A DNA stretch of 64,000 nt from Streptomyces sp. NBC_01408 (GCF_026340255.1 NZ_JAPEPJ010000001.1:868001-932000); one strand, 5' to 3'; counted from the first letter of the stretch, positions 1 to 9,257 are shown. The notes: generated from the sequence alone by a model not told the origin. A program made the numbers and translations.

Positions 1-58
1 CCACCGCCCGTGAAGGGTGGTGGAGGGCCCGCTCAGCCGTGCAGTGAGCCGGTCAGGC

Positions 59-787
59 TCAGACCGCGGCCGGGTCTTCCTCGACGAGGAGGTTCCGGGT
101 GCGGTTCTGGTCCAGCAGGATGCCGGGGCCCATCGTGGTGCTCAGGGCGGCCTTCTTGATGTAGCGGCCCTTCGCGGCGGACGGCTTCAGACGAAGGATC
201 TCGTCCAGGGCCGCACCGTAGTTCTCGACCAGCTGCTCATCGGAGAAGGAGACCTTGCCGATGATGAAGTGCAGGTTCGAGTGCTTGTCGACGCGGAACT
301 CGATCTTGCCACCCTTGATCTCGGTGACAGCCTTCGCGACGTCCATCGTGACGGTGCCGGTCTTCGGGTTCGGCATGAGGCCACGGGGACCGAGCACGCG
401 GCCGAGGCGGCCGACCTTGCCCATGAGGTCCGGCGTGGCCACAACGGCGTCGAACTCGTTCAGGCGGTTGCCCTTGGCGATCTCGTTGATCAGTTCGTCG
501 TCGCCGACAATGTCGGCGCCTGCGGCTTCCGCGGCCGCAGCACGGTCACCGGTCGCGAAGACCAGGACCCGGGCGGTCTTGCCGGTGCCGTGCGGGAGGT
601 TCACGGTGCCGCGCACCATCTGGTCGGCCTTGCGCGGGTCGACACCCAGGCGGAAGGCGATCTCGACGGTGCTGTCGAACTTGGTCGCGGAGGTCTCCTT
701 GGCGAGACGGACGGCCTCGAGCGGGGCGTACAGCTTCTCCCGGTCGACCTTGGCGTCCGCAGCGCGGAGAGTCTTGCTGCGCTTCAC
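59..787 (-). CDS. rplA: 50S ribosomal protein L1
   Basis: Large-subunit protein of the L1 stalk, which binds 23S rRNA near the E site and often represses its own operon. The 242-residue product has normal family length and the L1 signature [15 protein letters not shown] near residue 135. The start is GTG at 787, with GGAG about 7 nt upstream. It follows rplK in the same direction by 88 bp, as in the conserved secE-nusG-rplK-rplA order. The next ribosomal genes (usually rplJ-rplL) would lie beyond the left edge. Confidence 0.98.
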   Translation of the reverse strand: MKRSKTLRAADAKVDREKLYAPLEAVRLAKETSATKFDSTVEIAFRLGVDPRKADQMVRGTVNLPHGTGKTARVLVFATGDRAAAAEAAGADIVGDDELINEIAKGNRLNEFDAVVATPDLMGKVGRLGRVLGPRGLMPNPKTGTVTMDVAKAVTEIKGGKIEFRVDKHSNLHFIIGKVSFSDEQLVENYGAALDEILRLKPSAAKGRYIKKAALSTTMGPGILLDQNRTRNLLVEEDPAAV

Positions 788-875
788 TTCTGCTCCTGTG
801 TTTTGGCTTCAGGCATGGAGTCGTGGTGCGGACCAGCGCTTGGCCCTACCACTGGTGGTGCTGGGGGTGGCTGGA

Positions 876-1310
876 TCAGCCTTCGACCGTGACGCCCATC
901 GAACGCGCGGTGCCGGCGATGATCTTCATCGCGGCGTCGACGTCGTTGGCGTTCAGGTCGGGCATCTTCAGCTCGGCGATCTCGCGGACCTGGGCGCCGG
1001 TGAGCTTGGCGACCTTGGTCTTGTGCGGCTCGCCGGAGCCCTTCTCGATGCCCGCGGCCTTCAGGATGAGGCGCGCGGCCGGCGGAGTCTTGGTGATGAA
1101 GGTGAAGGAGCGGTCGTCGTAGACCGTGATCTCCACCGGCACGACCATGCCACGCTGCGACTCGGTCGCGGCGTTGTAGGCCTTGCAGAACTCCATGATG
1201 TTGACGCCGTGCTGACCGAGCGCGGGGCCGACCGGCGGAGCCGGGTTGGCCGCACCGGCCTTGATCTGGAGCTTGATGAGCCCCGTGATCTTCTTCTTCT
1301 TGGGAGGCAT
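876..1310 (-). CDS. rplK: 50S ribosomal protein L11
   Basis: L11 forms the base of the GTPase-associated centre on 23S rRNA and is needed for RelA activation and thiostrepton sensitivity. The 144-residue protein opens with the conserved [20 protein letters not shown] region and contains the FITKTPPAA segment at the domain junction. ATG start at 1310 with AGAGAG upstream. It is separated from nusG by a hairpin with a T-tract at 1407-1451, so it may have partly independent transcription. Confidence 0.98.
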   Translation of the reverse strand: MPPKKKKITGLIKLQIKAGAANPAPPVGPALGQHGVNIMEFCKAYNAATESQRGMVVPVEITVYDDRSFTFITKTPPAARLILKAAGIEKGSGEPHKTKVAKLTGAQVREIAELKMPDLNANDVDAAMKIIAGTARSMGVTVEG

Positions 1311-1406
1311 TGCTCTCTCCGGGTCCTAGTGAGAGTTTTCAGCCGCCGATCCGGTCATCCGGATGGAGGCATACCGCACCACGATAACGGGTATCTGTAC
1401 GGGGCT

Positions 1407-1451
1407 AAAAACCGAGCAGGTCAGACCGCCCGCGAGGGGCGACCTGACCTG
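1407..1451 (-). terminator. Hairpin plus T-tract between nusG and rplK
   Basis: An 8-bp outer stem (1417-1424 with 1444-1451), plus inner GC pairing, is followed on the minus strand by TTTTT (1407-1411). This is a classical intrinsic terminator layout inside the ribosomal cluster. It could attenuate nusG read-through into rplK. Confidence 0.6.
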
Positions 1452-1503
1452 TCCGGAAGCTGTGGCTCAGAGGCCGTGACTCACGCGAAGTGGATCAGCG
1501 CGG

Positions 1504-2427
1504 TCAGTTCTTCTGGATCTGGTCGAAGCTCAGCTCGACCGGGGTCTCGCGGCCGAAGATCTCGACGAGGCCCTTGACCTTCTTCGAGTCCGGGTTGATC
1601 TCGTTGATCGTCGCCTGGAGCGTCGCGAACGGGCCGTCGGTGACGGTGACCGAGTCGCCGACCTCGAAGTCGAGGACCTCGATCGTGCGCTTGACGGCGG
1701 GCGCCGGCAGACCAGCGGCCTCCGCGGCGGCCTTCTCGGCCTTCTCCTTGGCCTCCGGGGCGAGCATCTTGACGATCTCGTCCAGCGTCAGCGGGTACGG
1801 GTCGTACGCGTTGCCGACGAAGCCGGTGACGCCAGGCGTGTTGCGGACGACACCCCAGGACTCGTTCGTCAGATCCATGCGGACGAGAACGTAACCGGGC
1901 AGCTTGTTCTGCCGGACGTTCTTGCGCTCGCCGTTCTTGATCTGGACGATCTCTTCCTCGGGCACCTCGGCCTGGTAGATGAACTCCTCGACGTTCAGCG
2001 AGACGGCGCGCTGCTCCAGGTTGGCCTTCACGCGCTTCTCGTAGCCGGCGTAGGTGTGGATCACGTACCACTCGCCGGGCAGGAGGCGCAGTTCGTCGCG
2101 CAGGGCCTGGATGGGGTCGACGGGCTCGGCGGGCTCGGCCTCGGCGGCTTCGGCGGCCTCCGTGTCGGCCTCGGCCGCCACGTCGCCCTCTGCCTCGACC
2201 TCGTCCTCGACGATGTCGGCAGCCTCTTCGACCTCGGCGTCGTCCTCAGCCTCGGCGTCGACCTCGCCCTCGACGTGCAGCGCGGCCTCCTCGGCGGCGA
2301 CACCCGCCTTGGCGTCGGCGTGCTCGGCCTCGTCGGGGTCCACAGCGTCTGCCGCCTCGACGATGTCGAGCTCGTCCTCGACGGACTCGACGGAGTCGTG
2401 GCTCGCGTTCAGGTTCGGGTCAGACAC
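1504..2427 (-). CDS. nusG: Transcription termination/antitermination factor NusG
   Basis: NusG binds RNA polymerase to control elongation, Rho-dependent termination and ribosome coupling. The 307-residue product has an acidic Ala/Glu/Asp-rich N-terminal extension of about 115 residues, usual in Streptomyces. The NGN domain then begins at [15 protein letters not shown], and a C-terminal KOW domain contains [16 protein letters not shown] chose the GTG at 2427 (protein VSDPNLN...) because GGAAGAAG lies just upstream; an in-frame ATG at 2484 lacks a good ribosome-binding site. It follows secE by 84 bp. Confidence 0.96.
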   Translation of the reverse strand: MSDPNLNASHDSVESVEDELDIVEAADAVDPDEAEHADAKAGVAAEEAALHVEGEVDAEAEDDAEVEEAADIVEDEVEAEGDVAAEADTEAAEAAEAEPAEPVDPIQALRDELRLLPGEWYVIHTYAGYEKRVKANLEQRAVSLNVEEFIYQAEVPEEEIVQIKNGERKNVRQNKLPGYVLVRMDLTNESWGVVRNTPGVTGFVGNAYDPYPLTLDEIVKMLAPEAKEKAEKAAAEAAGLPAPAVKRTIEVLDFEVGDSVTVTDGPFATLQATINEINPDSKKVKGLVEIFGRETPVELSFDQIQKN

Positions 2428-2470
2428 GGTGGCTGCTTCTTCCTGGATACAAAAGGTGGTGGAACATGCG

Positions 2471-2501
2471 AAAACGGGCGGCACCCATCAAGGGGCCGCC
2501 C
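2471..2501 (-). terminator. Hairpin with short T-run between secE and nusG
   Basis: A 7-bp stem GGGCGGC/GCCGCCC (2476-2482 with 2495-2501) is followed on the minus strand by TTTT. It lies in the 84-bp gap between secE and nusG. This looks like a weak intrinsic terminator or attenuator. Confidence 0.5.
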
Positions 2502-2511
2502 TCCGCGGGGA

Positions 2512-2793
2512 TCAGCCGAAGACGAACTTGATGGCTTCCTGGAACCCATAGTCAATCACGGTCACCAGACCGATCATGATGACCACGAAGACAATCACCA
2601 CGGTGGTGTACGTCGTGAGCTGGTTGCGAGTGGGCCATACAACCTTGCGGAGTTCCGCGACGATCTGGCGGTAGAAAAGCGCGAGCCGGCCCAGAGGACC
2701 CTTCTTGCCGCGCTTGCCGCCCTTGCGGGCCTTCTTCTCGCGAGTTTCGTCCTCGGCGTCAGGCATGTCGATGGAGCCCAGGGCGTCCGTCAC
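2512..2793 (-). CDS. secE: Preprotein translocase subunit SecE
   Basis: Essential small subunit of the SecYEG translocon. The 93-residue protein has a basic Lys/Arg-rich N-terminal half and the SecE motif ELRKVVWPTRNQL. One membrane helix (TTVVIVFVVIMIGLVTVI) follows near the C-terminus. GTG start at 2793 (VTDALGS...) with AGGTGAG about 5 nt upstream; the open frame extends further but without supporting sites. It sits directly downstream of tRNA-Trp, the conserved arrangement. Confidence 0.95.
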   Translation of the reverse strand: MTDALGSIDMPDAEDETREKKARKGGKRGKKGPLGRLALFYRQIVAELRKVVWPTRNQLTTYTTVVIVFVVIMIGLVTVIDYGFQEAIKFVFG

Positions 2794-2899
2794 GTCTCTC
2801 ACCTGAATCCGGGTCGTGGCCGTACCGCGCCCGGTTGCGCCGCACGGCGTTGCATCGAAGTACGTACCTGCGCACACACATCCGAGAAGGAGTGTGGAG

Positions 2900-2972
2900 C
2901 AGGGCCGGAGGGACTCGAACCCCCAACCGCTGGTTTTGGAGACCAGTGCTCTACCAATTGAGCTACGACCCT
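2900..2972 (-). tRNA. tRNA-Trp (CCA)
   Basis: A 73-nt cloverleaf on the minus strand. The acceptor AGGGTCG pairs with CGGCCCT (one G-U), discriminator G. D arm AGCTCAATTGGTAGAGC, anticodon loop CTCCAAA giving CCA, T-loop GGTTCGAGTCC. CCA is not encoded. It is located just upstream of secE. Confidence 0.97.
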
Positions 2973-3175
2973 TTGCGTCCCCCAACCTACCGCATCCAAG
3001 CGAGTGCACGGAGTGCTCGCGCTTTGGGCGGCTGCTGAGGTCCAACGACAGGTGAGTGTACGTGAACCGGGCCCTGACGTCGAACAGAACCCGACCTGAC
3101 ATGCTCCGGCAAGGCTGTGGTCCGGTACCTGAAACAGCGTGCCGCTCGTCTACGGCGTCTGGGACGATTGGCCGC

Positions 3176-4402
3176 ATGACCTCTGAAACGCCTTCCACCG
3201 AGCGCCGCGTCTCCGCCCGTATCGGCGCCATCTCCGAGTCCGCCACCCTCGCCATCGACGCCAAGGCCAAGGCGCTCAAGGCCGCCGGGCGCCCGGTGAT
3301 CGGCTTCGCCGCGGGCGAGCCCGACTTCCCGACCCCGGACTACATCGTCGAGGCCGCGGTCGAGGCCTGCCGCAACCCGAAGTTCCACCGCTACACGCCG
3401 GCCGGCGGTCTCCCGGAGCTGAAGGCCGCGATCGCCGCGAAGACCCTGCGCGACTCCGGCTACGAGGTCGAGGCGTCGCAGATCCTGGTGACCAACGGCG
3501 GCAAGCAGGCGATCTACGAGGCCTTCGCGGCCGTCCTGGACCCGGGTGACGAGGTCATCGTCCCGGCTCCGTACTGGACCACGTACCCCGAGTCGATCCG
3601 CCTCGCCGGCGGCGTCCCGGTCGAGGTCGTCGCCGACGAGACCACCGGCTACCGGGTCTCCGTCGAGCAGCTGGAGGCCGCCCGTACCGAGCGCACGAAG
3701 GTCGTCCTCTTCGTCTCCCCGTCCAACCCGACGGGCGCCGTCTACAGCGAGGCCGACTCGCGCGCGATCGGCGAGTGGGCCGCCGAGCACGGCCTGTGGG
3801 TCATGACGGACGAGATCTACGAGCACCTGGTCTACGGCGACGCGACCTTCACCTCGCTGCCGGTGCTGGTCCCCGCCCTGCGCGACAAGTGCATCGTCGT
3901 CAACGGCGTCGCCAAGACGTACGCGATGACGGGCTGGCGCGTGGGCTGGGTCATCGCCCCGCAGGACGTCATCAAGGCCGCGACCAACCTCCAGTCGCAC
4001 GCCACCTCCAACGTCTCCAACGTGGCGCAGGTCGCCGCGCTGGCCGCCGTCTCGGGCAACCTGGACGCCGTCGCGGAGATGCGCAAGGCCTTCGACCGCC
4101 GCCGCCAGACCATGGTCAAGATGCTCAACGAGATCGACGGCGTGGTCTGCCCGGTCCCCGAGGGCGCCTTCTACGCGTACCCCTCGGTCAAGGCGCTCCT
4201 CGGCAAGGAGATCCGCGGCAAGCGCCCGCAGAGCTCGATCGAGCTCGCCGCGCTGATCCTGGACGAGGCCGAGGTCGCGGTCGTCCCGGGCGAGGCCTTC
4301 GGCACCCCCGGCTACCTGCGCCTCTCGTACGCCCTGGGCGACGAGGACCTGGTGGAGGGCGTCTCCCGCGTCCAGAAGCTCCTGGCCGAGGCCAAGGCCT
4401 AA
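3176..4402 (+). CDS. aspC: Pyridoxal phosphate-dependent aspartate aminotransferase
   Basis: Class I/II aminotransferase making oxaloacetate/glutamate from aspartate/2-oxoglutarate (or related substrates). The 408-residue protein starts [20 protein letters not shown]. It shows [11 protein letters not shown] near the N-terminus, [10 protein letters not shown], the cofactor-contact [10 protein letters not shown], and [14 protein letters not shown] holding the PLP-binding lysine. ATG at 3176 is the first codon consistent with family N-termini. It diverges from tRNA-Trp/secE and is followed by a strong palindrome. Confidence 0.93.
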   Translation: MTSETPSTERRVSARIGAISESATLAIDAKAKALKAAGRPVIGFAAGEPDFPTPDYIVEAAVEACRNPKFHRYTPAGGLPELKAAIAAKTLRDSGYEVEASQILVTNGGKQAIYEAFAAVLDPGDEVIVPAPYWTTYPESIRLAGGVPVEVVADETTGYRVSVEQLEAARTERTKVVLFVSPSNPTGAVYSEADSRAIGEWAAEHGLWVMTDEIYEHLVYGDATFTSLPVLVPALRDKCIVVNGVAKTYAMTGWRVGWVIAPQDVIKAATNLQSHATSNVSNVAQVAALAAVSGNLDAVAEMRKAFDRRRQTMVKMLNEIDGVVCPVPEGAFYAYPSVKALLGKEIRGKRPQSSIELAALILDEAEVAVVPGEAFGTPGYLRLSYALGDEDLVEGVSRVQKLLAEAKA

Positions 4403-4425
4403 AGCCGGCCCGGTCCCAGCCACAG

Positions 4426-4467
4426 AACGGCGGGGCGGGAGTCGAATTCGACTCCCGCCCCGCCGTT
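4426..4467. terminator. Perfect 21-bp palindrome after aspC
   Basis: Positions 4426-4446 are the exact reverse complement of 4447-4467, with GAATTC at the centre. It lies 24 bp after the aspC stop and probably acts as a GC-rich factor-independent terminator, although there is no spacer loop. It could work in both directions. Confidence 0.7.
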
Positions 4468-4540
4468 TCTGAGTTCGGGCCAGCGCCCGATCGGGGAAAA
4501 CCCCGGCTGGTCAGCCTGCCGTACGGCAGGATCACCAGGT

Positions 4541-4705
4541 GACTCCTCCACCCGTGAGCGGGTGGCTTCTCACTTGGCTCCGTAGAGCCTCATGACGGCC
4601 AAGCCCTGACCGCTGCCCGAGGGTAGGGCCGCAATGTACTACGCCGCTTCGCGGCTTCGAGGGCAAAGGATGACTTTCGTCCCCGCCTGAAGGGCGGGGT
4701 TCGCA
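4541..4705 (-). mobile_element. Solo IS200/IS605-type relic (PATE-like) with omega-RNA-like 3' end
   Basis: Read on the minus strand, this ORF-less stretch has both end structures of an IS605-family element. A left-end hairpin CCCCGCC-CTTCA-GGCGGGG spans 4681-4699. A right-end segment follows with hairpin GGCTC-TACG-GAGCC (4576-4589), GTGAGAAG, hairpin CCACCCG-CTCA-CGGGTGG (4548-4565) and GAGGAGTCAC. This last architecture is typical of actinobacterial TnpB omega-RNA ends. The loop/stem sequence of its left end closely matches that of the complete element at 61.1 kb. Exact ends are estimates. Confidence 0.6.
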
Positions 4706-4718
4706 CACAAGGAGAGGG

Positions 4719-5738
4719 ATGGAGCACGCACGCGATCTCACGCTTCTGCCGAAAGCCCACCTGCACCTGCACTTCACCGGGTCGATGCGCCCCTCGACCC
4801 TGCTCGAGCTCGCCGACAAGTACGGTGTGCGGCTGCCCGACGCGCTGACCGCCGGGGAGCCCCCCAAGCTGCGGGCCACCGACGAACGCGGCTGGTTCCG
4901 CTTCCAGCGGCTCTACGACGCCGCCCGCTCCTGCCTGCGCGAGCCCGACGACATCCGGCGGCTCGTCCGCGAGGCCGCGGAGGAGGACGTACGGGACGGC
5001 AGCGGCTGGCTGGAGATCCAGGTGGATCCCACCTCCTACGCCCCCCTCCTCGGCGGGATGATCCCCGCCGTCGAGATCATCCTGGACGCCGTGGACAGCG
5101 CCTCCCGGGAGACCGGGCTCGGGATACGGGTCCTCATCGCCGCGAACCGCATGAAGCACCCCCTCGACGCCCGCACCCTGGCCCGCCTCGCCGTGCGCTA
5201 CGCCGACCGCGGCGTCGTCGGCTTCGGACTCTCCAACGACGAGCGCCGCGGCATGGCCCGCGACTTCGACCGGGCCTTCGCGATCGCCCGCGAGGGCGGC
5301 CTCCTCGCGGCCCCGCACGGCGGCGAGCTCACCGGCCCGTCCTCGGTCCGCGACTGCCTCGACGACCTGCACGCCGCCCGCATCGGGCACGGCGTGCGCG
5401 CCGCCGAGGACCCCCGGCTGCTCAAGCGGCTCGCCGACCGGCAGATCACCTGCGAGGTCTGCCCGGCGTCGAACGTCGCCCTCGGGGTGTACGAGCGGCC
5501 CGAGGACGTGCCGCTGCGCACGCTCTTCGAGGCCGGGGTGCCGATGGCGCTGGGCGCGGACGACCCGCTGCTGTTCGGGTCCCGGCTGGCGGCCCAGTAC
5601 GAGATCGCCCGCACCCACCACGGCTTCACGGACGCGGAGCTCGCGGAGCTGGCCCGGCAGTCGGTGCGCGGTTCGGCCGCGCCGGAGGACGTGCAGGCCA
5701 AGCTGCTGGCCGGGATCGGCCACTGGCTCACCGGGTGA
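4719..5738 (+). CDS. Adenosine deaminase family protein
   Basis: Zinc-dependent purine deaminase fold, 339 residues, probably hydrolysing adenosine or a related aminopurine to the oxo form in purine salvage. It shows the metal motif KAHLHLHFTGS (His14, 16, 18), PHGGELTGPSSV (HxGE-type catalytic Glu), RIGHGVRA, CPASNVALGVY and GADDPLLFGS. The first three are the usual catalytic blocks; the last has ADDP where SDDP is commoner. The start ATG at 4719 follows GGAGAGGG. The start region abuts the IS605-type relic, so that relic may have replaced or reshaped the native promoter. Confidence 0.85.
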   Translation: MEHARDLTLLPKAHLHLHFTGSMRPSTLLELADKYGVRLPDALTAGEPPKLRATDERGWFRFQRLYDAARSCLREPDDIRRLVREAAEEDVRDGSGWLEIQVDPTSYAPLLGGMIPAVEIILDAVDSASRETGLGIRVLIAANRMKHPLDARTLARLAVRYADRGVVGFGLSNDERRGMARDFDRAFAIAREGGLLAAPHGGELTGPSSVRDCLDDLHAARIGHGVRAAEDPRLLKRLADRQITCEVCPASNVALGVYERPEDVPLRTLFEAGVPMALGADDPLLFGSRLAAQYEIARTHHGFTDAELAELARQSVRGSAAPEDVQAKLLAGIGHWLTG

Positions 5739-5741
5739 GCG

Positions 5742-6158
5742 TCAGCGGGTGAGCCTGAGGTCGCCCTCGTAGCAGTCGGCGCGCACCCGTCCGCCGTCGG
5801 GGAAGCCGATCTCCAGGTGGGTTCGGCCCTGTTCGGGCAGGGCGTACTCGGCCACGGAGGCGATGGTCTCGCCGAGGTGGCGCAGGAAGGGGTGGTCGCC
5901 GAGGTCCTCGCCGACCTCGATGCGGCCCCACTCCCCCAGGTCGTACGGCTCGTGCGGCGCGGCGGACTCCACGATGAGGCACTGGTCCGACCCGGTGGTG
6001 ATCCGGATGGAGTCGCCGACGCTGTCGATCAGCCAGACGTCGAGCGGGGCCTCGGAGCGCTCACCCTCGCTGACGTGCCAGGACGCGACGACTCTGCTGA
6101 GCGTGCGACCCACGAGGCGGGTGGGGTCCGTACCGGCCCCGTGGAGGGGACAGAGCAT
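5742..6158 (-). CDS. Hypothetical protein
   Basis: A soluble acidic 138-residue protein with no signal peptide or membrane segment and no motif I recognise. It contains DVWLIDSVGDSIRITTGSDQ and a C-terminal LEIGFPDGGRVRADCYEG, suggesting a beta-rich fold. It lies 16 bp downstream of murB on the same strand and may be co-transcribed. It converges with the deaminase, leaving 3 bp between stop codons. Confidence 0.7.
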   Translation of the reverse strand: MLCPLHGAGTDPTRLVGRTLSRVVASWHVSEGERSEAPLDVWLIDSVGDSIRITTGSDQCLIVESAAPHEPYDLGEWGRIEVGEDLGDHPFLRHLGETIASVAEYALPEQGRTHLEIGFPDGGRVRADCYEGDLRLTR

Positions 6159-6174
6159 GGGCGGCCGGGGCTCC

Positions 6175-7230
6175 TCAGATGCTGACGCCGACCGTCACCG
6201 GCTCATTGACCAGGGTGACGCCGAAGGCCGCGTGGACACCCGCGACGACCTCGCGGGCCAGGGCGAGGAGGTCCTCGGTGGTGGCCTCGCCGCGGTTGGT
6301 GAGGGCGAGGGTGTGCTTGGTGGAGATGCGTGCGGGGCCGGTGCCGTAGCCCTTGGTGAAACCGGCCTTGTCGATCAGCCAGGCCGCGCTGGTCTTCGTA
6401 CGGCCCTCGCCCGCGGGGTAGCCGGGCGGGGCGGTCTCGGGGCCGAGGCGGTCCTGGACGCGGGCGAGGAAGGCGGCGTAGGCCTCGTCGGTCAGGATCG
6501 GGTTGTGGAAGAAGGAGCCGGCCGACCAGGTGTCGTGGTCGGCGGGGTCGAGCACCATGCCCTTGCCCGCGCGCAGGCGCAGCACGGTCTCGCGGGCGGT
6601 GGCGGCCGGAACCCGGTCGCCCGGCCCGACGCCGAGGGCGCGGGCGGTCTCGGGGTACTTGATCGGCGCGGAGAGGCCGCCGGCGTCCTCCAGGGCGAAG
6701 CGCACGCGCAGGACGACGTACCGCTCGGGCTGGTCCTTGAAGGTGCTGTTGCGGTACCGGAAGTCGCACTCGGCGGCGGTCAGCGTGACCGTCTCGCGGC
6801 GGGTGCGGTCGTAGGCGACGACCTCGGTGATGGTGTCGCAGACCTCCTGGCCGTACGCACCGACGTTCTGGATCGGGGTGGCACCGGCGGATCCGGGGAT
6901 CCCTGCGAGGCACTCGATCCCGGCGAGGCCGGCCTCGACGGTGCGGGCGACGGCGTCGCTCCAGTTCTCGCCTGCGGCGAGCTCCAGGGCGGCGCCGTCG
7001 AGGACGAAACCGGTGGTGGCGATGCGCAGGGCGGTGCCGTCGAAGCCCTTGTCGCCGATGACCAGGTTGCTGCCGCCGCCGATGACCAGGAGCGGAGTAC
7101 CGCTCTCGTCCGCGGCGCGCACGGCGGCGACGACCTCGGCGTCGGTGGTCGCGGTGACCAGACGGGCAGCGGGGCCACCGAGGCGGAAGGTGGTCAGCGG
7201 GGCGAGGGGGGCGTCGTGGAGTTCCTGCAC
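6175..7230 (-). CDS. murB: UDP-N-acetylmuramate dehydrogenase
   Basis: FAD enzyme that reduces UDP-GlcNAc-enolpyruvate to UDP-MurNAc with NADPH, a cytoplasmic peptidoglycan precursor step. The 351-residue product has the FAD-binding block LVIGGGSNLVIGDKGF, GIPGSAGATPIQNVGAYGQE, and the C-terminal SAAWLIDKAGFTKGYG. The serine of the active site lies in DTWSAGSFFHNP. It starts with GTG at 7230. The C-terminus TNEPVTVGVSI is normal. Confidence 0.95.
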   Translation of the reverse strand: MQELHDAPLAPLTTFRLGGPAARLVTATTDAEVVAAVRAADESGTPLLVIGGGSNLVIGDKGFDGTALRIATTGFVLDGAALELAAGENWSDAVARTVEAGLAGIECLAGIPGSAGATPIQNVGAYGQEVCDTITEVVAYDRTRRETVTLTAAECDFRYRNSTFKDQPERYVVLRVRFALEDAGGLSAPIKYPETARALGVGPGDRVPAATARETVLRLRAGKGMVLDPADHDTWSAGSFFHNPILTDEAYAAFLARVQDRLGPETAPPGYPAGEGRTKTSAAWLIDKAGFTKGYGTGPARISTKHTLALTNRGEATTEDLLALAREVVAGVHAAFGVTLVNEPVTVGVSI

Positions 7231-7286
7231 GTGGACAAGAGTACGGTCCGTACCCCTCGCATCCCTGCGGGGCCACGGACCGCGGC

Positions 7287-7685
7287 TCAGTAGGCCCTCT
7301 TCTCCTCGGCCAGGCGCCGCTCGGCCTCGGCCCAGGTGACCGGGAGCCCGGCGGCGGGCACGGTCCAGAAGGTGAAGGCCGACTCCTTCATGTACGCGCT
7401 GGCCGTGCGGGAGCTGGCGCGGTGCGGCTCGCTGCGGGCGAAGCGGTACAGCGCGTCGCGGTCCTCCCAGGCGGAGAGGGTGAGGAAGGTCCGGCTGAAG
7501 ACGCGGGCCCGGAGGGCGACACCGTGGGCGCCGGGGGCCTTGCGGATCTGGCCGAGGATGCCGGGGGCCTTGAGGAAGAACCTGACGGCGCCGGCGAGGG
7601 TCGCCGTCTCGAAGCGGGAGGCCATGACGTAGACCTCGGCGTCGGGGGCGGCCTGCGTGGGGGTGAACCAGGGGATGTCGGGCAT
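7287..7685 (-). CDS. DUF3291-like / dimeric alpha-beta barrel protein
   Basis: A 132-residue protein resembling DUF3291 or antibiotic-biosynthesis-monooxygenase-fold proteins. It has a strand-helix pattern with the conserved LSAWEDRDALYRFARSEPHR segment and an aromatic FTFWTVPA near the end. ATG at 7685 is preceded by GAAGGAGTG. It is downstream of the MFS exporter gene on the same strand (61-bp gap), so it may be read from the same TetR-controlled promoter. The specific reaction is unknown. Confidence 0.7.
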   Translation of the reverse strand: MPDIPWFTPTQAAPDAEVYVMASRFETATLAGAVRFFLKAPGILGQIRKAPGAHGVALRARVFSRTFLTLSAWEDRDALYRFARSEPHRASSRTASAYMKESAFTFWTVPAAGLPVTWAEAERRLAEEKRAY

Positions 7686-7746
7686 GACGAGCACTCCTTC
7701 GGCAATGGTGGATCGCTGGTGCGGTGTACGGGTCAGGGTGCGCGGG

Positions 7747-9240
7747 TCAGCCGACCGCGGGCACCTTCTGCGGGGCCACGGGCGGCTGTGGCGCCAGGAC
7801 CGGCTCGGCCTGCTCGGCCTGCTCGGCCTGCTCGGCGACGACGGCTCCGGGGCCCTTCGCCTTGCGCGGCAGCAGCAGCGCCAGCCCGGCGGCCAGGGCG
7901 ACCGCGACGGCGCCGATCCACAGGGCGGGGACGGTGCCGTCGGTGAAGGCCTGCGGGGACTCGTAGCCGCCCTGGGCGGAGAAGACGGAGGCCAGGACGG
8001 CGACACCGAGGGCGCCGCCGACCTCCCGCATGGCGTTGTTGGTCCCGGAGGCCTTGCCCTGGTCGGCGGGGGCCACCGTGGACATCAGGGCGTTGGAGGC
8101 GGGGGCGAAGTACAGGCCCATCCCGATACCGCTGATGATCAGCGGCGCGAGCTGGGCGGCGTACGAGACGTCCGCGCTCAGGATCACCGCGAACCAGCCG
8201 AGGCCGAGGGCCTGGAGGGCGAGCCCGGCGGCGACGACCGGGCGGCCGCCGATCCGGTCGGAGAGGATCCCGGCGATCGGCGCGACGATCATCGGCATGC
8301 CGGTCCAGGGGAGCATGCGCAGCCCGGCCTCGGTGGGCGAGTAGCCGGCGACGCCCTGGAGGAACTGGCTGAGCAGGAAGATCGAGCCGAACATGCCCAG
8401 GAACATCAACAGGCCGGCCAGGTTGATCCCGAGGAAGCCGCGGTTGCGGAAGAGCCGCATGGGGAGCATGGGGTTGGCGCTCTTGAAGCCGTGGTGGACG
8501 AAGCCGCCGACCAGGGCGGCGCCGACGGTCAGGCCGGTGAGGACGGGGGCGCTGGTCCAGCCCTCGGCGTTGGCGTTGACCAGGGCGTAGACGATGCCGA
8601 AGAGGCCGCCGCTGATGAGCAGGGTGCCGGGGAGGTCCAGGCGGGAGCCGGGGGCGGTGGACTCGGCGAGGCGCAGCCGGGCGAGCGGTATCAGGGCGAG
8701 GCCGATCGGGACGTTGAGCCAGAAGATCCACTGCCAGGAGATGTGCTCGGTGAGGCTGCCGCCGATGAGGGGGCCGCTGGCGACGGCGAGGCCGGTGACG
8801 GCCCCGTAGATGCCGAGGGCCATGCCGCGCCGGGCCGCGGGGACGGCGGTGATGAGCAGGGTGAGGGTGAGCGGCATCATGACCGCGGCGCCTACGCCCT
8901 GGACGGCGCGGGCGGCGATGAGCGCGTCGATGCCGGGCGAGAGGGCGGCTGCGGCGGAGGCGCCGGTGAAGACGGCGAGCCCGGCGATGAAGAGCCGGCG
9001 GCGCCCGAAACGGTCACCGAGGGCGGCGCCGAACATGAGGAGGACGGCGAAGGTGAGCGTGTAGGCGTTCACCGTCCACTCCAGGTCCTCCAGCCTGCCT
9101 CCGAGGTCCGCTCGGATGGCGGGGAGGGCGGTGGTGACGACGAGGTTGTCGAGTGCGGCCATGAAGCTGGCGACGCCGGTGAGCACGAGGGCCCACACGG
9201 CCGGCCCGCGGAGCTTGGTGTCCTGGTCTTGCGTGTTCAC
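7747..9240 (-). CDS. MFS drug exporter, DHA2 (EmrB/QacA) family
   Basis: Predicted proton-coupled multidrug exporter of 497 residues with about 14 membrane helices. Family motifs are visible: helix-1 motif LDNLVVTTALPAIRADL, motif A GDRFGRRRLFIAG, and motif C region VTGLAVASGPLIGG. The C-terminal tail is Ala/Glu/Gln-rich (EQAEQAEQAEQAEP) and cytoplasmic. It starts with GTG at 9240 preceded by AGGGGGAATC. Its upstream region carries a GTTAGT-N8-ACTAAC operator (9258-9277) identical in layout to one in front of the neighbouring tetR gene. Confidence 0.92.
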   Translation of the reverse strand: MNTQDQDTKLRGPAVWALVLTGVASFMAALDNLVVTTALPAIRADLGGRLEDLEWTVNAYTLTFAVLLMFGAALGDRFGRRRLFIAGLAVFTGASAAAALSPGIDALIAARAVQGVGAAVMMPLTLTLLITAVPAARRGMALGIYGAVTGLAVASGPLIGGSLTEHISWQWIFWLNVPIGLALIPLARLRLAESTAPGSRLDLPGTLLISGGLFGIVYALVNANAEGWTSAPVLTGLTVGAALVGGFVHHGFKSANPMLPMRLFRNRGFLGINLAGLLMFLGMFGSIFLLSQFLQGVAGYSPTEAGLRMLPWTGMPMIVAPIAGILSDRIGGRPVVAAGLALQALGLGWFAVILSADVSYAAQLAPLIISGIGMGLYFAPASNALMSTVAPADQGKASGTNNAMREVGGALGVAVLASVFSAQGGYESPQAFTDGTVPALWIGAVAVALAAGLALLLPRKAKGPGAVVAEQAEQAEQAEPVLAPQPPVAPQKVPAVG

Positions 9241-9257
9241 GATTCCCCCTGAGGGCG

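Noticed and set aside
2428..2484. Upstream ATG start for nusG at 2484
   Set aside because: It lacks a ribosome-binding site and would place coding sequence over the hairpin-proximal leader, whereas the GTG at 2427 has GGAAGAAG upstream and matches family N-termini.
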